Assembly (NCBI RefSeq): GCF_000241955.1
Contig: NC_016835.1
Location: 310,001 to 374,000, forward strand
Direction of reading: 5' to 3'
Source of the DNA: Rahnella aquatilis CIP 78.65 = ATCC 33071
GTDB taxonomy: Bacteria > Pseudomonadota > Gammaproteobacteria > Enterobacterales > Enterobacteriaceae
DNA: 64,000 nucleotides
Below are positions 28,577 to 37,527 of the stretch, in pieces. Each line of letters begins with the position of its first letter. Positions within the stretch are counted from its first letter, which is position 1. Made by a program: the position numbers and the translations under genes. Under the pieces are notes generated by a model. That model searched no databases and was not told the origin of the DNA. It was given only the letters and a program-made list of their open reading frames with translations.

Positions 28577-29374
28577 TTACGTTTGCGGAGCGGAAGTCAG
28601 ATCAGTGATTACAGGCGTTGCAGAACCCTGCGTCGCTTGTGATGTTTGCGACTGAGTGGTCGGCGTCAGTTCGGTGACTTTTGGCGTCTGCGTCTCCTGC
28701 GGGGTTACCGGCGCGGCAGGCGTTGCAGCTTGCGTTTGCGGAGCCGTTACCGGCGCGGCAGGCGTTGCAGCTTGTGTTTGCGGAGCCGTTACCGGCGCGG
28801 CGGGCGTTGCAGCTTGTGTTTGCGGAGCCGTTACCGGCGCGGCAGGCGTTGCGGCTTGTGTTTGCGGAGCCGTTACCGGCGCGGCAGGTGTTGCGGCTTG
28901 CGCCTGTTCTGCTGCGGCAGGCGCTTCAATTTGCTTCGGCATGCTCGGAACGGGTTCTGCCGGGATCGATTCTGACTTAGGTTTCGGAACCGGCGTTGAA
29001 GCGCGAACAAGGAATGTCGGTTTGAGGTTTGCAACCGAATAGGTCACGTGACTGATCACATCCCGCGAAGTTGCGACTTCGACAGGCGAAATGGTCACGC
29101 GGCCAATCAGTGAACGTGCATAGCCACCGACTTTATGCTTGCCCTCCGGAAGTTGTACCTCCATGCTCTCACCAATCCCCAGGGTACCGGCATCTTTACC
29201 ATCGATGGTCACATACAGTTTGGTGCCATCATCAGTTTTCGTCGGGATGTGCGTCACGGTCACCCGCGTGGAGCCAAAATCGAATGCCGGTGCCTGTTCG
29301 GCCGTTTTCGATTTTGCGCATCCTGTCAGTGTTAAAACGGCTGCCACGGCAGCCAGGGTGAAACGATAACTCAT
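28577..29374 (-). CDS. Lipoprotein with 14-residue tandem repeats
   Basis: 265-residue predicted lipoprotein of unknown function. Signal peptide and lipobox LTGC place the lipidated Cys at residue 19. Residues about 25-125 form a beta-rich domain (GTKLYVTIDGKDAGTLGIGE, LPEGKHKVGGYA) resembling PEGA-like surface domains. Then follows a Pro/Ala/Thr/Gln linker built of about four and a half copies of a 14-residue unit (AATPAAPVTAPQTQ). The start was set at the ATG 14 codons inside the longest frame, eight bases after AAGGAAG. Low-complexity linkers of this kind often span the periplasm or cell wall. Confidence 0.8.
   Translation of the reverse strand: MSYRFTLAAVAAVLTLTGCAKSKTAEQAPAFDFGSTRVTVTHIPTKTDDGTKLYVTIDGKDAGTLGIGESMEVQLPEGKHKVGGYARSLIGRVTISPVEVATSRDVISHVTYSVANLKPTFLVRASTPVPKPKSESIPAEPVPSMPKQIEAPAAAEQAQAATPAAPVTAPQTQAATPAAPVTAPQTQAATPAAPVTAPQTQAATPAAPVTAPQTQAATPAAPVTPQETQTPKVTELTPTTQSQTSQATQGSATPVITDLTSAPQT
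28704..28905. repeat. 42-bp coding tandem repeat
   Basis: Period-42 direct repeats starting at 28704, 28746, 28788, 28830 and 28872 (the last partial). Copies differ by a few single-base changes. They encode the 14-residue Pro/Ala-rich unit of the lipoprotein in frame, so copy-number change would lengthen or shorten the linker without a frameshift. Confidence 0.9.
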
Positions 29375-29762
29375 AGTGCGACGTCTTCCTTTAAGGGATT
29401 TTTGTGATCTGTGCACTAATATACCCGATCTGCGGTGAGAGATGAATGCGCATGCCGGGAAGTCAGAGGAGTCTGTTACCCGCTTTTCTCCGTTTTAGTG
29501 ACGAAATTGCTGATGATCTCCGCCCAAAGCGGTTAACTTCACCCGCCCTCATCATAACAGGTATGCTGAATTGTGCCCCGCCAGACAGTAAAAGCCATTG
29601 GAAAAGACCTTACAGAGGTCACCTGAAAGATAACTTTCGGTTGAAGCGCTTCGTTGAATTGGGTATTTTCATGTAAATCAAGAGCATAAAATAACAGTTA
29701 CACCGAAGGCATTAATTTTCACCGGCTGCTTGCTTTCATTCATTCTTGTGGTGAGGTTAGTC
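29375..29762. other. Intergenic region without supported gene
   Basis: A gap between the divergent lipoprotein and serine-hydrolase genes. A 76-codon frame (29446-29676) lacks a convincing ribosome site and protein-like composition. I see no repeat or terminator. Promoters for both flanking genes are expected here, but none is clear enough to place. Confidence 0.5.
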
Positions 29763-30650
29763 ATGCATAAATTCCATTCTTATTGTATTTCAGCGTCAGG
29801 GGAAGAAAGAGGAGACGGGGATTTTGATGCCCGTTTCCCTTACTGGAGTTTCACCAAAACCACGACAGCAATTTGTGCGCTGAAGCTCAGTGAAAACGGG
29901 TTTGTGGATCTGGATTGTTGTATTGACGGCGCGGCTTATACGCTGCGACAACTGCTCAATCACACCGCAGGGTTGCCGGATTACGGTGCCCTGAAAGCCT
30001 ATCACGACGCTGTTGCCGCCGGTGAGCAACCCTGGTCACGCGAAAAATTACTCAGTGCCGCCTTAGCGAAAGGCATGCTGTTTGCGCCAGGCGAAGGATG
30101 GTCCTATTCCAATGTCGGTTATATGCTGGCACGCGAACACATTGAGGCTGCGTCAGGGCTTGATTTCGCGCAACTGGTGGCAGACATCATCACGACACCG
30201 CTCGGGCTGACCAGTGTTTCTCAGGTCACCACGCGTGAACAATTTGCAGAACTTCACTGTGAAGCTGCCGGAAAGTACCATCCGGGCTGGGTATATCACG
30301 GTTGTCTGGCAGGAAATGTGCGGGACGCCGCCAGACTGTTGCACGGCTTGTTCACCGGCAAACTCCTCAGCCCGGCGTCACTGGCTGAAATGCGGGTGGC
30401 ATACCCGCTCGGCGGTGCCCTGGAAGGGCGTCCGTGGACTGCTTGCGGCTATGCGCTGGGGCTGATGAGCGGCGCAATGGGAAAAGCGGGGGCGGCGGCA
30501 GGTCACTCAGGCGGCGGCCCGTCGTGCGTGAATGCGGTCTATCACTTCCCTGATCTCAGCGAACCTGTGACCGGTGCCTGCTTTACTGACGGATATTACG
30601 AAGGGGAAGCCGAGACTGAACTCGGCAGACTGGTGCAAAACTTCGCCTGA
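29763..30650 (+). CDS. Beta-lactamase-fold serine hydrolase
   Basis: 295-residue class C beta-lactamase/DD-peptidase-like hydrolase. The SxxK motif is seen as WSFTKTT near residue 40 and the YxN motif as WSYSNVGYML near residue 120; HSGGG near residue 250 replaces the third KTG box, as in many esterase-like members. LRQLLNHTAGLPDY is the family's conserved loop. No signal peptide is visible, suggesting a cytoplasmic esterase or peptidase rather than a periplasmic beta-lactamase. The start ATG 29763 follows a GAGG site; upstream TTG is less likely. Substrate unknown. Confidence 0.8.
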   Translation: MHKFHSYCISASGEERGDGDFDARFPYWSFTKTTTAICALKLSENGFVDLDCCIDGAAYTLRQLLNHTAGLPDYGALKAYHDAVAAGEQPWSREKLLSAALAKGMLFAPGEGWSYSNVGYMLAREHIEAASGLDFAQLVADIITTPLGLTSVSQVTTREQFAELHCEAAGKYHPGWVYHGCLAGNVRDAARLLHGLFTGKLLSPASLAEMRVAYPLGGALEGRPWTACGYALGLMSGAMGKAGAAAGHSGGGPSCVNAVYHFPDLSEPVTGACFTDGYYEGEAETELGRLVQNFA

Positions 30651-30834
30651 AAGCGCGCCCGACGTCGTTAACGCCGATACAGATGTGAGAAATCATGGGT
30701 GTCTCCGTTGAAACTGAACTCTTTATATAGCCGGTTATGACATCGCGTGCTGGCTTTTGTATTCAGACAACCGGAGCATTATTCGTCTTTGTGCTAAATT
30801 ACCCCTCATTCTTACCCGTATTCCCCGAGGCAAC

Positions 30835-31833
30835 ATGTTCACTCCGCTAAACCGTACCACCCGTGAAATGAAGATTAACAATGTTGTGCTGGTCACTGAT
30901 GCATTGAAATCACTGGGGTCGGCAACGAAAGCAGATTTAGCGGTTGCTACCGGTCTGAGTATTGCGACGTGTGGTGCGGTGCTCAATGAACTGAGTCTGC
31001 GTCATGAGGTGCTGGCGCTGGAAATGGAGGTTTCGCGCGGCGGGCGACCGGCGCAGCGCTATGCGTATAATGCGGATTTCTTCTCTGTACTGAGCCTGTA
31101 TGCGCAGGGCAGTGACGCGGCGGCGCAAATTATCTGGTCGGTGAATTCAGCCACGGGTGAAAGTCTGGCACAGGGTGAGGTCCGTTTTTTGCCGCTGACG
31201 CTGGCCACGTTTTATCAGCAGATCGCCTCCCTGCTGGCGGATTACCCGAATATCAAAGCGCTCGGCGTGGGATTGCCGGGTGTGGTAGTGAAAGGCACCG
31301 TCGCGACCTGTGATATCACGGCGTTTGCCGGTATTGCCATCGAGCAACAGTTGCGTGACCGTTTTGGCCTGTACGTGCAGGTCGATAACGACATGAACTA
31401 CACCGCCTGGGGTTTTTACCGCAGCAGTTGTGCGGGCGTTACCGCGCCGGTTGCCTACGTTTTTAAGCCTGATGTTCCTTGTCTCGGGTGCGGGATGGTG
31501 ATTAACGGGCAGGTATTGCAGGGCGCGAGCCAGTTCGCCGGTGAAGTCTCCAACCTGCCGTTTGAACATCTCAATAAGCTGCCGGTGGCCGAGGAGATGG
31601 CTAAAGTGATTGTCTCGCTGACGGCGATTATCAACCCGGTCACCATTGCGCTCTCCGGCCCTAAAATCAGCGAAGCGCTGATCCCGCAACTGACGGCGCT
31701 TTGCCAGCAGTATATTCCTGCGCAACATATGCCTGAACTGACGTATCGCCCGTCCATGCGTAAGGATTATCTCCAGGGGATCACTGAACTGACCCTGCAT
31801 AATTACAATCTGCATGTCGCTTTCGGCGAGTAA
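30835..31833 (+). CDS. ROK-family transcriptional regulator
   Basis: 332-residue ROK regulator (NagC/Mlc/XylR type). A winged helix-turn-helix at residues about 10-70 (KADLAVATGLSIATCGAVL) precedes a sugar-kinase-like actin fold with ALGVGLPGVV and the acidic VDNDMN segment. The CLGCG stretch is a shortened form of the ROK zinc motif. ATG 30835 with a GAGG site was chosen over an ATG 26 codons upstream. A perfect 21-base palindrome of NagC/Mlc style lies over the promoter of the next gene, so this protein probably represses the downstream MFS-HAD pair in response to a sugar or sugar derivative. Confidence 0.85.
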   Translation: MFTPLNRTTREMKINNVVLVTDALKSLGSATKADLAVATGLSIATCGAVLNELSLRHEVLALEMEVSRGGRPAQRYAYNADFFSVLSLYAQGSDAAAQIIWSVNSATGESLAQGEVRFLPLTLATFYQQIASLLADYPNIKALGVGLPGVVVKGTVATCDITAFAGIAIEQQLRDRFGLYVQVDNDMNYTAWGFYRSSCAGVTAPVAYVFKPDVPCLGCGMVINGQVLQGASQFAGEVSNLPFEHLNKLPVAEEMAKVIVSLTAIINPVTIALSGPKISEALIPQLTALCQQYIPAQHMPELTYRPSMRKDYLQGITELTLHNYNLHVAFGE

Positions 31834-31839
31834 TCCGCG

Positions 31840-31868
31840 TTGACTTTTTTTTGTTCTCATCGTTATAC
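31840..31868 (+). promoter_or_regulatory. Sigma-70 promoter for the MFS-HAD pair
   Basis: TTGACT (31840-31845) and TTATAC (31863-31868) are separated by exactly 17 bases. The start of transcription would fall near 31875, inside the palindrome described next, and 47-50 bases before the MFS start codon. Confidence 0.65.
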
Positions 31869-31875
31869 TCGCCAC

Positions 31876-31896
31876 TTATTAAAAGTCTTTTAATAA
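31876..31896. promoter_or_regulatory. Palindromic operator, probable ROK-regulator site
   Basis: Perfect dyad TTATTAAAAG-T-CTTTTAATAA covering the predicted transcription start. TTATT/AATAA ends recall NagC and Mlc operators. Binding here would block the 31840-31868 promoter. Assignment to the adjacent ROK protein is inference from proximity and sequence style. Confidence 0.6.
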
Positions 31897-31921
31897 TTAA
31901 TTTACCTGCCGGGAGAACCTG

Positions 31922-33094
31922 ATGTCACTGTCATCTGAAATGGAAAGCGTAGACGCGCATGCCGGAAGTCCAGCCCGACGTGTCGCCACGCGGGCTATCT
32001 TTTTTGTTACCGGCATGGCAATGGGGTTGTGGGCGGCGCTGGTGCCTTACGCGCAACTGCGTACACACTCCGAAGCGGGCGATCTCGGATTACTGCTGTT
32101 GTGCCTGGGCGCGGGGTCACTGCTGTCGATGCTCGGTTCCGGGCGAATTATTGGCCGGTTCGGCTGCCGTGCGGTGATTGTGGCTGCCGTGGTGTTGTAT
32201 TGCCTGATGTTGCCGTTGCTGGCAGTCTTTAGTGCTATCTGGCTGCTGGCACTGAGCCTGTTTATTTTTGGCATGGGTATTGGTCTGGCGGATGTCGCGG
32301 TCAATGTACAGGGGACGCTGGTCGAACAGGCCGCGGATAAACCGCTGATGTCTGGCTTTCACTGCCTGTGGAGCGTTGGCGGTATTGCCGGAGCCGGTGG
32401 CGGAGCGTTATTGCTCAGTGCTGGCATCACGCCGCTCGGCAGCACGTTTTTTGCCGTGGCGCTGGTCGCCCTGGTGACCGCCTGGTCTTTTCGCGGCATG
32501 TTACCGTTTGGTGCGCATGAGGAAGAAGGGGCTGAGGGCAAACCCAAAGCGAGGCCGAATTTTCGTCTCGTGCTGATGGCCGTGATGGCGATGATTTGCT
32601 TTATGGCCGAAGGCGCGGTGCTCGACTGGGGCGGCGTATTTCTGACCCGTGAACGCGGACTGGCGCTGGAACACGCGGGCTGGGGCTTTGCGGTGTTTGC
32701 TGTCACGATGTCGCTGATGCGCCTGACCGGCGACGCGATTGTCAGTGCGCTGGGGCGTAAACGTATACTGGTGGTGGGCGGCGTTCTGGGGATTGCAGGT
32801 TACCTGATGGTGGTGCTGTTACCGGGCTGGATCCTGCCATTATGCGGATTTGCCCTGGTCGGCATCGGAGCGGCAAATATCGTTCCAGTGTTGATTACGC
32901 TCGCCGGTCAGGAGAAAGTGATGCCGGTAAATATGTCTGTGGCGATGGTCGCCACGCTCGGGTATCTCGGTGTGCTTGGCGGCCCGGCGGTGATTGGCTT
33001 TATCGCGCATTTATCCAGTTTGTATGTTGCATTTTCAGTCGTGGCCGCCGCGTTTCTTATCATCACGTTGGGTGCATACAAACTGAAATATTGA
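31922..33094 (+). CDS. MFS transporter, YbjJ-like
   Basis: 390-residue major facilitator with about 12 hydrophobic helices. The MGLWAALVPYAQLR N-terminal segment, GIGLADVAVNVQGTLVEQ and FHCLWSVGGIAGAGGGA recall E. coli YbjJ-type transporters. It sits directly behind a strong promoter overlapped by a palindromic operator and 29 bases before a HAD phosphatase gene, the same pairing as E. coli ybjJ-ybjI. The substrate is unknown; the ROK regulator upstream hints at a sugar-like compound. Confidence 0.82.
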   Translation: MSLSSEMESVDAHAGSPARRVATRAIFFVTGMAMGLWAALVPYAQLRTHSEAGDLGLLLLCLGAGSLLSMLGSGRIIGRFGCRAVIVAAVVLYCLMLPLLAVFSAIWLLALSLFIFGMGIGLADVAVNVQGTLVEQAADKPLMSGFHCLWSVGGIAGAGGGALLLSAGITPLGSTFFAVALVALVTAWSFRGMLPFGAHEEEGAEGKPKARPNFRLVLMAVMAMICFMAEGAVLDWGGVFLTRERGLALEHAGWGFAVFAVTMSLMRLTGDAIVSALGRKRILVVGGVLGIAGYLMVVLLPGWILPLCGFALVGIGAANIVPVLITLAGQEKVMPVNMSVAMVATLGYLGVLGGPAVIGFIAHLSSLYVAFSVVAAAFLIITLGAYKLKY

Positions 33095-33123
33095 TGATTA
33101 TCTAAGACCTGTAAGGAGCTGTG

Positions 33124-33951
33124 ATGGCCGTAAAACTTATTGCCGTAGACATGGATGGAACCTTTCTGAACCCGCAACACGAATATAATAAAACCCGTTT
33201 TCGTGAGCAATATCAGCAACTGCTGGCACGCGAAATCAAATTTGTGGTAGCCAGCGGCAATCAGTATTACCAGCTGAAATCTTTCTTCGATGACATCGAT
33301 GAACAGATTGCCTACGTGGCGGAAGGCGGGGGTTATGTTGTCGACAAAAAAGAAGAAATTTACTGCGGCAAACTCGAACCTGAACAGGTCGCTGACGTTT
33401 TACACTGGATCAGCCGGACACCTGGCATTAACACTATCGTCTGCGGCAGAAATGGCGCGTATGTGCTGAACGGCACCGACGACGTCTTTATCCGCCGGAT
33501 GCGTCGTTACTATCACCGTCTGAGCAAAGTGAGCGATTATGCCGAAATCAACGACACGATTTTCAAATTCGCGCTCAGCTATAGGGAGGATGACGTTTAT
33601 CCGCTGATGGGCGAAATTACCCGCCATCTGGGCAATATTGTTGCACCGGTTACCAGCGGACACGGCTCGGTGGATCTTATCATCAGCGGGAATCACAAAG
33701 CCTGCGGCCTGCAAAAAATCCAGAAAATCTACGGTATCCGTGATGAGGAAGTGCTGGCCTTCGGCGACAGCGGAAACGATCTCGAAATGCTCAGCTATTG
33801 CGGATTTGGTTTTGCGATGGAAAACGCCTCGGCACCGGCCAAAGCGGCCGCAAAATACACGGCACCCTCAAACAGCAATGAGGGCGTGCTGAAAGTTATC
33901 GATGATGTGCTTAATGATCGTGCGCCATTTGTCTGCACGACGCATAACTGA
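33124..33951 (+). CDS. Cof-type HAD phosphatase (YbiV/YbjI-like)
   Basis: 275-residue HAD hydrolase of the Cof subfamily. Motif I is VDMDGTFLNP (nucleophile Asp near residue 8, acid Asp two later), motif II VASGNQYYQL, and motif III/IV FGDSGNDLEML. Very similar in layout to E. coli YbiV (SupH) and YbjI, which dephosphorylate sugar phosphates and FMN. ATG 33124 is five bases after AAGGAG; GTG 33121 would be too close. It is likely co-transcribed with the MFS gene and followed by a terminator. Confidence 0.88.
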   Translation: MAVKLIAVDMDGTFLNPQHEYNKTRFREQYQQLLAREIKFVVASGNQYYQLKSFFDDIDEQIAYVAEGGGYVVDKKEEIYCGKLEPEQVADVLHWISRTPGINTIVCGRNGAYVLNGTDDVFIRRMRRYYHRLSKVSDYAEINDTIFKFALSYREDDVYPLMGEITRHLGNIVAPVTSGHGSVDLIISGNHKACGLQKIQKIYGIRDEEVLAFGDSGNDLEMLSYCGFGFAMENASAPAKAAAKYTAPSNSNEGVLKVIDDVLNDRAPFVCTTHN

Positions 33952-33969
33952 AGAAAAGTGAACTGAAAC

Positions 33970-34001
33970 AAAAGGCTGCCAGATAACAGGCAGCCTTTTT
34001 T
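33970..34001. terminator. Bidirectional Rho-independent terminator
   Basis: Stem AAAGGCTGCC / GGCAGCCTTT with an 8-base loop and a T-run on the plus side; A-runs on the left give a T-run on the minus side. It separates the HAD gene from the convergent lipoprotein gene. Confidence 0.88.
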
Positions 34002-34015
34002 AATTGTGTAAAAGC

Positions 34016-34555
34016 TTAAGGCACGTAATCCGGAGGAACGTCATTGTTTCCCGATGGTGGCGGATAGTAGTCCGGTGGCACCTCTGACTGCGCCTGAGGT
34101 GGCGAACGGTAACCATAGCTGGCATCGACCGGTACTTTATTGCCTTTGGCGTACATACACTGGGTGTAGACGGTATCGTACTGATCCTGCAAATTGCCAC
34201 TGCTGGCACCTGCGCCGTTGCTGCCCATCGCGCTGCCGATAAGCAAACCGCTTCCTGCGCCAACCAGTGCGCCTGCACCAGCCTGATGAGACGCCGCACC
34301 CAGAAGTGCACCCGCCGCAGCGCCCACAACGGTGCCCGCCGCAGCGGTATTGACCGCGTTATTATTGGCTGTCTGCGCACCGCCATTAACACGACTGTAG
34401 GCATCATTTCGGCAGGTCATTTCATCCATACGGAATTGCTGATAATCCTTGCCGGTGCCGGGTAACACCATCACATCGGGCCGGGTGGGAGGAGAAACGC
34501 AGCCGGAAAGTGCTGCAGCCAGGGCGACAACCGCCAGCGGAGTGAACCTTTTCAT
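34016..34555 (-). CDS. Glycine-zipper lipoprotein
   Basis: 179-residue lipoprotein: signal peptide with lipobox LSGC (Cys19), a region with the conserved FRMDEMTCRNDAYSRV segment, then a Gly/Ala-rich zipper (about residues 70-115: VVGAAAGALLGAASHQAGAG) and a Pro/Tyr-rich tail. Glycine-zipper lipoproteins associate with the outer membrane in enterobacteria; the exact role is unknown. It lies upstream-tandem with the next small exported protein, and a bidirectional terminator follows it. Confidence 0.8.
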   Translation of the reverse strand: MKRFTPLAVVALAAALSGCVSPPTRPDVMVLPGTGKDYQQFRMDEMTCRNDAYSRVNGGAQTANNNAVNTAAAGTVVGAAAGALLGAASHQAGAGALVGAGSGLLIGSAMGSNGAGASSGNLQDQYDTVYTQCMYAKGNKVPVDASYGYRSPPQAQSEVPPDYYPPPSGNNDVPPDYVP

Positions 34556-34569
34556 GAAATTATCGCCTG

Positions 34570-34920
34570 TTAACGCGGTGCGGAATCACCTACGACTACC
34601 TTCATCCAGCCGCGTGGACAGCGCTGCACATGCGGATAGTAGCCCGCAGGATTCTGGCAGTAATAGGCATAATCAGGGGTTTTCTCAACATATGTCTGCG
34701 GTTGTGCAGGCGTAACGTAGACCACCGGCGGCGGGCCGTAATACACCGGAGGCGGTGGCGGCCCCCATGGAATACCAACGATAATGCGCGGGCCACCGTA
34801 TCCGCCGTGATAGTAGCCGTGACCATAATAACCATGCCCGTAATAGCCATAGGCAGACGATGCAAAGCTGGCAGACATCAGTACGCCAGCGGTCAGCATC
34901 AGCAACAACAACCTTTTCAT
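34570..34920 (-). CDS. Small exported Gly/Tyr/Pro-rich protein
   Basis: 116-residue protein with a signal peptide (MKRLLLLMLTAGVLMSASF, then ASSA). After cleavage come Gly/Tyr/His repeats (YGHGYYGHGYY), a proline run, and a C-terminal Cys pair in YYCQNPAGYYPHVQRC, a motif of small enterobacterial envelope proteins of unknown function. The start is taken at the ATG five bases after AGAGG, six codons inside the longest frame. The 14-base gap to the glycine-zipper lipoprotein suggests one operon. His/Tyr richness could bind metals, which is speculative. Confidence 0.75.
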   Translation of the reverse strand: MKRLLLLMLTAGVLMSASFASSAYGYYGHGYYGHGYYHGGYGGPRIIVGIPWGPPPPPVYYGPPPVVYVTPAQPQTYVEKTPDYAYYCQNPAGYYPHVQRCPRGWMKVVVGDSAPR

Positions 34921-35178
34921 AACAACCTCTGAGCGCAATGACCGGATGCAGGGAATGGCATAAGCATCGCCATTTCTGAGCGTAACGATACGCCTGGGTG
35001 AGGGAAAAGGTTGGCGGGAGATCGGGGGGAATCTGACAAGTTAATGCCAGCAATTGTGAGCAAAAAATTCACGGGAAAAGATTAATTTACGAACATAGGT
35101 CAGGGCGCAGGAATCTCGGGGAGAACCGCCCGGTGTTGCTAACAACCAACCCGGCGGCGGATGAAAAGCGGCGTTACA

Positions 35179-35646
35179 TCAGGATTTTTTTTCAGCCGTA
35201 AAACGTCTGAACGCTTCAAGCGTTTCATCGCTGACGTGATGCTCAACACCTTCTGCATCGAGGCGCGCGGTTTCGGGGCTGATCCCCAGCGCAATAAAAA
35301 AAGCTTCGACGACGTTATGACGCTCGCGGTTTTCTGCTGCCAGTCGCTCGCCTTCAGGTGTCAGGAAGGTGCCGCGATAGGGCAACTGATGAACCAGCCC
35401 GGCATTGGCCAGTCGTTTGAGCGTTTTTGCGACGGTAGGCTGGGAAACCCCCAGACGCGCGGCCAAATCGACCTGACGCGCTTCGCCAAATTCGTGGATT
35501 AAGTCTGAAATCAACTCAACGTAATCGTCCATTAATTCCCGGCGATGCGCCTCACGCACCTGTAAAAAACCCTGAGCATGTTCTTCCACATCCAGTAATG
35601 GATTTATTTTTTTTTCTTTCACTACGCCTGCCTCTTTCTTGCTCAA
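35179..35646 (-). CDS. mntR: Manganese-responsive repressor MntR
   Basis: 155-residue DtxR-family regulator, exactly the length of E. coli MntR. The stretches [40 protein letters not shown] and [14 protein letters not shown] are nearly identical to it and include the wHTH and the His/Glu/Asp metal ligands. The start is TTG at 35646, which gives the right length; no ATG is available nearby. MntR with Mn(II) represses uptake genes and activates mntP. It is divergent from sitABCD, with its probable operator at 35743-35762. Confidence 0.93.
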   Translation of the reverse strand: MSKKEAGVVKEKKINPLLDVEEHAQGFLQVREAHRRELMDDYVELISDLIHEFGEARQVDLAARLGVSQPTVAKTLKRLANAGLVHQLPYRGTFLTPEGERLAAENRERHNVVEAFFIALGISPETARLDAEGVEHHVSDETLEAFRRFTAEKKS

Positions 35647-35742
35647 CGGTTTTTACCGCCGCCGCGGACACCACGGCAACTCACGCATTGTAAACCAAGT
35701 GCACACATCTACCAATTTTTGAAAACTTTGCCTTGGCTATGG

Positions 35743-35762
35743 AGTATAGCCTGTGCTATATC
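35743..35762. promoter_or_regulatory. MntR operator upstream of sitA
   Basis: TATAGC-CTGT-GCTATA (35745-35760) is a perfect dyad with the ATAGC-N4-GCTAT core of the E. coli MntR consensus. It overlaps or lies just after a -10-like stretch (AGTATA at 35743) that pairs with TTGAAA at 35719. Repression of sitABCD by manganese-loaded MntR is the expected outcome. Confidence 0.75.
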
Positions 35763-35809
35763 TGAGTAATAAACCGCCGGTTAATGCGCAGAGTGACAGG
35801 AGAGATTTC

Positions 35810-36751
35810 ATGGGAAAAGGACAAAACATCTTAAAATTATTCAGCTATTCGCCGTTTCGTTTGCGGCTGATGCTGGTCGGCATGATCGTGGCGCTGATCA
35901 CCGGAAACGCGCAGGCGGCTGAAAAAGACAAAAAGAAGTTTAAAATCGTCACCACGTTCACGGTGATTCAGAATATCGCGCAGAATGTTGCCGGTGATGC
36001 CGCCACGGTGGAATCAATCACCAAACCTGGCGCAGAAATCCATGATTATCAGCCAACACCACGCGATATTGTGAAAACCCAGTCTGCGGATCTGATTCTG
36101 TGGAACGGCTTTAATCTCGAACGCTGGTTTGGCCGCTTCTTCGCGAATATCAAAAATGTGCCTTCGGTGACCGTCACGGACGGCATTGCGCCGCTGCCGA
36201 TTCAGGAAGGGCCGTATGTCGGCAACCCGAACCCTCATGCCTGGATGTCTGCCAAAAACGCGCTGGTTTACGTCGAAAATATCCGCGCCGCACTGGTGAA
36301 ATATGACCCTGAAAACGCTGCCGTTTATGACCGCAACGCCAAAAGTTACGCCGAAAAAATCAGCCAGCTCGATGCACCGCTGCGCGAACGGCTGGCGAAA
36401 ATTCCGGCCGGTCAGCGCTGGCTGGTGACCAGCGAAGGCGCGTTCAGTTATCTGGCAAAAGATTATGGTTTGAAAGAAGCCTACCTGTGGCCGATCAATG
36501 CTGAAGAGCAGGGCACACCGCAGCAGGTGAAAAAAATCATTGATCTGGTGCGTCAGCAAAATATTCCGGTGGTCTTCAGCGAAAGCACCATCTCGGACAA
36601 ACCGGCGAAGCAGGTCAGCAAAGAGACGGGCGCGAAATATGGCGGCTTGTTGTATGTCGATTCCCTGTCTGCCGCTGACGGGCCGGTGCCAACCTACATT
36701 GATTTGCTGAAAGTCACGGTGGGTACCATTGCAGAAGGATTCGGACAATGA
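35810..36751 (+). CDS. sitA: Mn/Fe ABC transporter substrate-binding protein SitA
   Basis: 313-residue cluster-A periplasmic metal-binding protein, homologous to Salmonella SitA and Yersinia YfeA. The signal peptide ends at ALITGNAQA. Metal ligands are visible: His in [13 protein letters not shown], His in NPNPHAWMS, Glu in VVFSESTIS and Asp in [11 protein letters not shown] 35810, seven bases after AGGAGA, replaces a longer frame from 35753 that would run through the operator. It is the first gene of sitABCD and delivers Mn(II) and possibly Fe(II) to SitCD. Confidence 0.93.
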   Translation: MGKGQNILKLFSYSPFRLRLMLVGMIVALITGNAQAAEKDKKKFKIVTTFTVIQNIAQNVAGDAATVESITKPGAEIHDYQPTPRDIVKTQSADLILWNGFNLERWFGRFFANIKNVPSVTVTDGIAPLPIQEGPYVGNPNPHAWMSAKNALVYVENIRAALVKYDPENAAVYDRNAKSYAEKISQLDAPLRERLAKIPAGQRWLVTSEGAFSYLAKDYGLKEAYLWPINAEEQGTPQQVKKIIDLVRQQNIPVVFSESTISDKPAKQVSKETGAKYGGLLYVDSLSAADGPVPTYIDLLKVTVGTIAEGFGQ

Positions 36752-37527
36752 ATGACACCGCGCTGGATCTCAATGTTGATGATATTTCGGTGACCTACAA
36801 CAACGGGCATACCGCGATTGAAAATGCCTCGTTCACGCTGCGAGGCGGCTCAATTTGTGCGCTGCTGGGCGTGAATGGCAGCGGTAAATCCACGCTGTTT
36901 AAAACCATCATGGGGATGATCCGCCCGACGCACGGGCGAGTGACGCTTGATGGTCTCAATGTGGCCAAAGCGCTGAAACAAAACCTGATCGCGTATGTGC
37001 CGCAATCCGAAGAAGTGGACTGGAATTTCCCGGTGCTGGTGCGTGATGTGGTGATGATGGGGCGCTATGGCAAAATGTCGTTTCTGCGTATTCCTTCACA
37101 GGAAGATAAAAAACAGGTCGCTTCGGCGCTGGCGCGTGTCGGGCTGACGGAACTGGCCCACCGCCAGATTGGCGAGCTTTCCGGCGGTCAGAAAAAACGC
37201 GTTTTCCTCGCGCGGGCACTGGCACAACAGGGGCGGGTGATGTTGCTTGATGAACCGTTTACCGGGGTGGATATCAAAACTGAAAACGCCATTATCGAAT
37301 TGTTGCGGCAACTGCGCGAGGAAGGGCATCTGATTCTGGTGTCGACGCACAACATCGCCAGCGTGCCCGATTTCTGCGACCGTGTGGTGCTGATCAACCG
37401 CACGGTAATAGCTTCCGGTCCGCTGGAAACCACCTTTACGCATCAGAATCTCGAAAGTACCTTCGGCGGCGCGCTGCGCAACATCGGTTATTTAATGCCC
37501 CAGGAACCGGTAAGGCGGGTGGTATGA
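36748..37527 (+). CDS. sitB: Mn/Fe ABC transporter ATP-binding protein SitB
   Basis: 259-residue ABC ATPase. Walker [10 protein letters not shown] at residues 41-49, signature LSGGQ at 144-148, Walker B ending LLDEP at 166-170, and a switch His in STHN near residue 193. It energises the SitC/SitD permeases. It overlaps sitA and sitC by four bases each, so the operon is tightly coupled. Confidence 0.95.
   Translation: MNDTALDLNVDDISVTYNNGHTAIENASFTLRGGSICALLGVNGSGKSTLFKTIMGMIRPTHGRVTLDGLNVAKALKQNLIAYVPQSEEVDWNFPVLVRDVVMMGRYGKMSFLRIPSQEDKKQVASALARVGLTELAHRQIGELSGGQKKRVFLARALAQQGRVMLLDEPFTGVDIKTENAIIELLRQLREEGHLILVSTHNIASVPDFCDRVVLINRTVIASGPLETTFTHQNLESTFGGALRNIGYLMPQEPVRRVV

Noticed and set aside
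28704..28905. Possible CRISPR array
   Set aside because: The 42-base units are directly abutting, without unique spacers, and are in coding frame.
28646..29042. Long plus-strand frames opposite the repeat-bearing lipoprotein
   Set aside because: They are shadows created by the 42-base repeats; the minus-strand frame has a signal peptide, lipobox and ribosome site.
29446..29676. 76-codon frame in the lipoprotein/serine hydrolase gap
   Set aside because: No ribosome site, rich in Arg, Pro and Ser as expected from random frames, and no neighbours to support it.
35127..35158. GC-rich imperfect dyad after mntR
   Set aside because: It has interrupted pairing and no T-run, so a terminator call is not justified.
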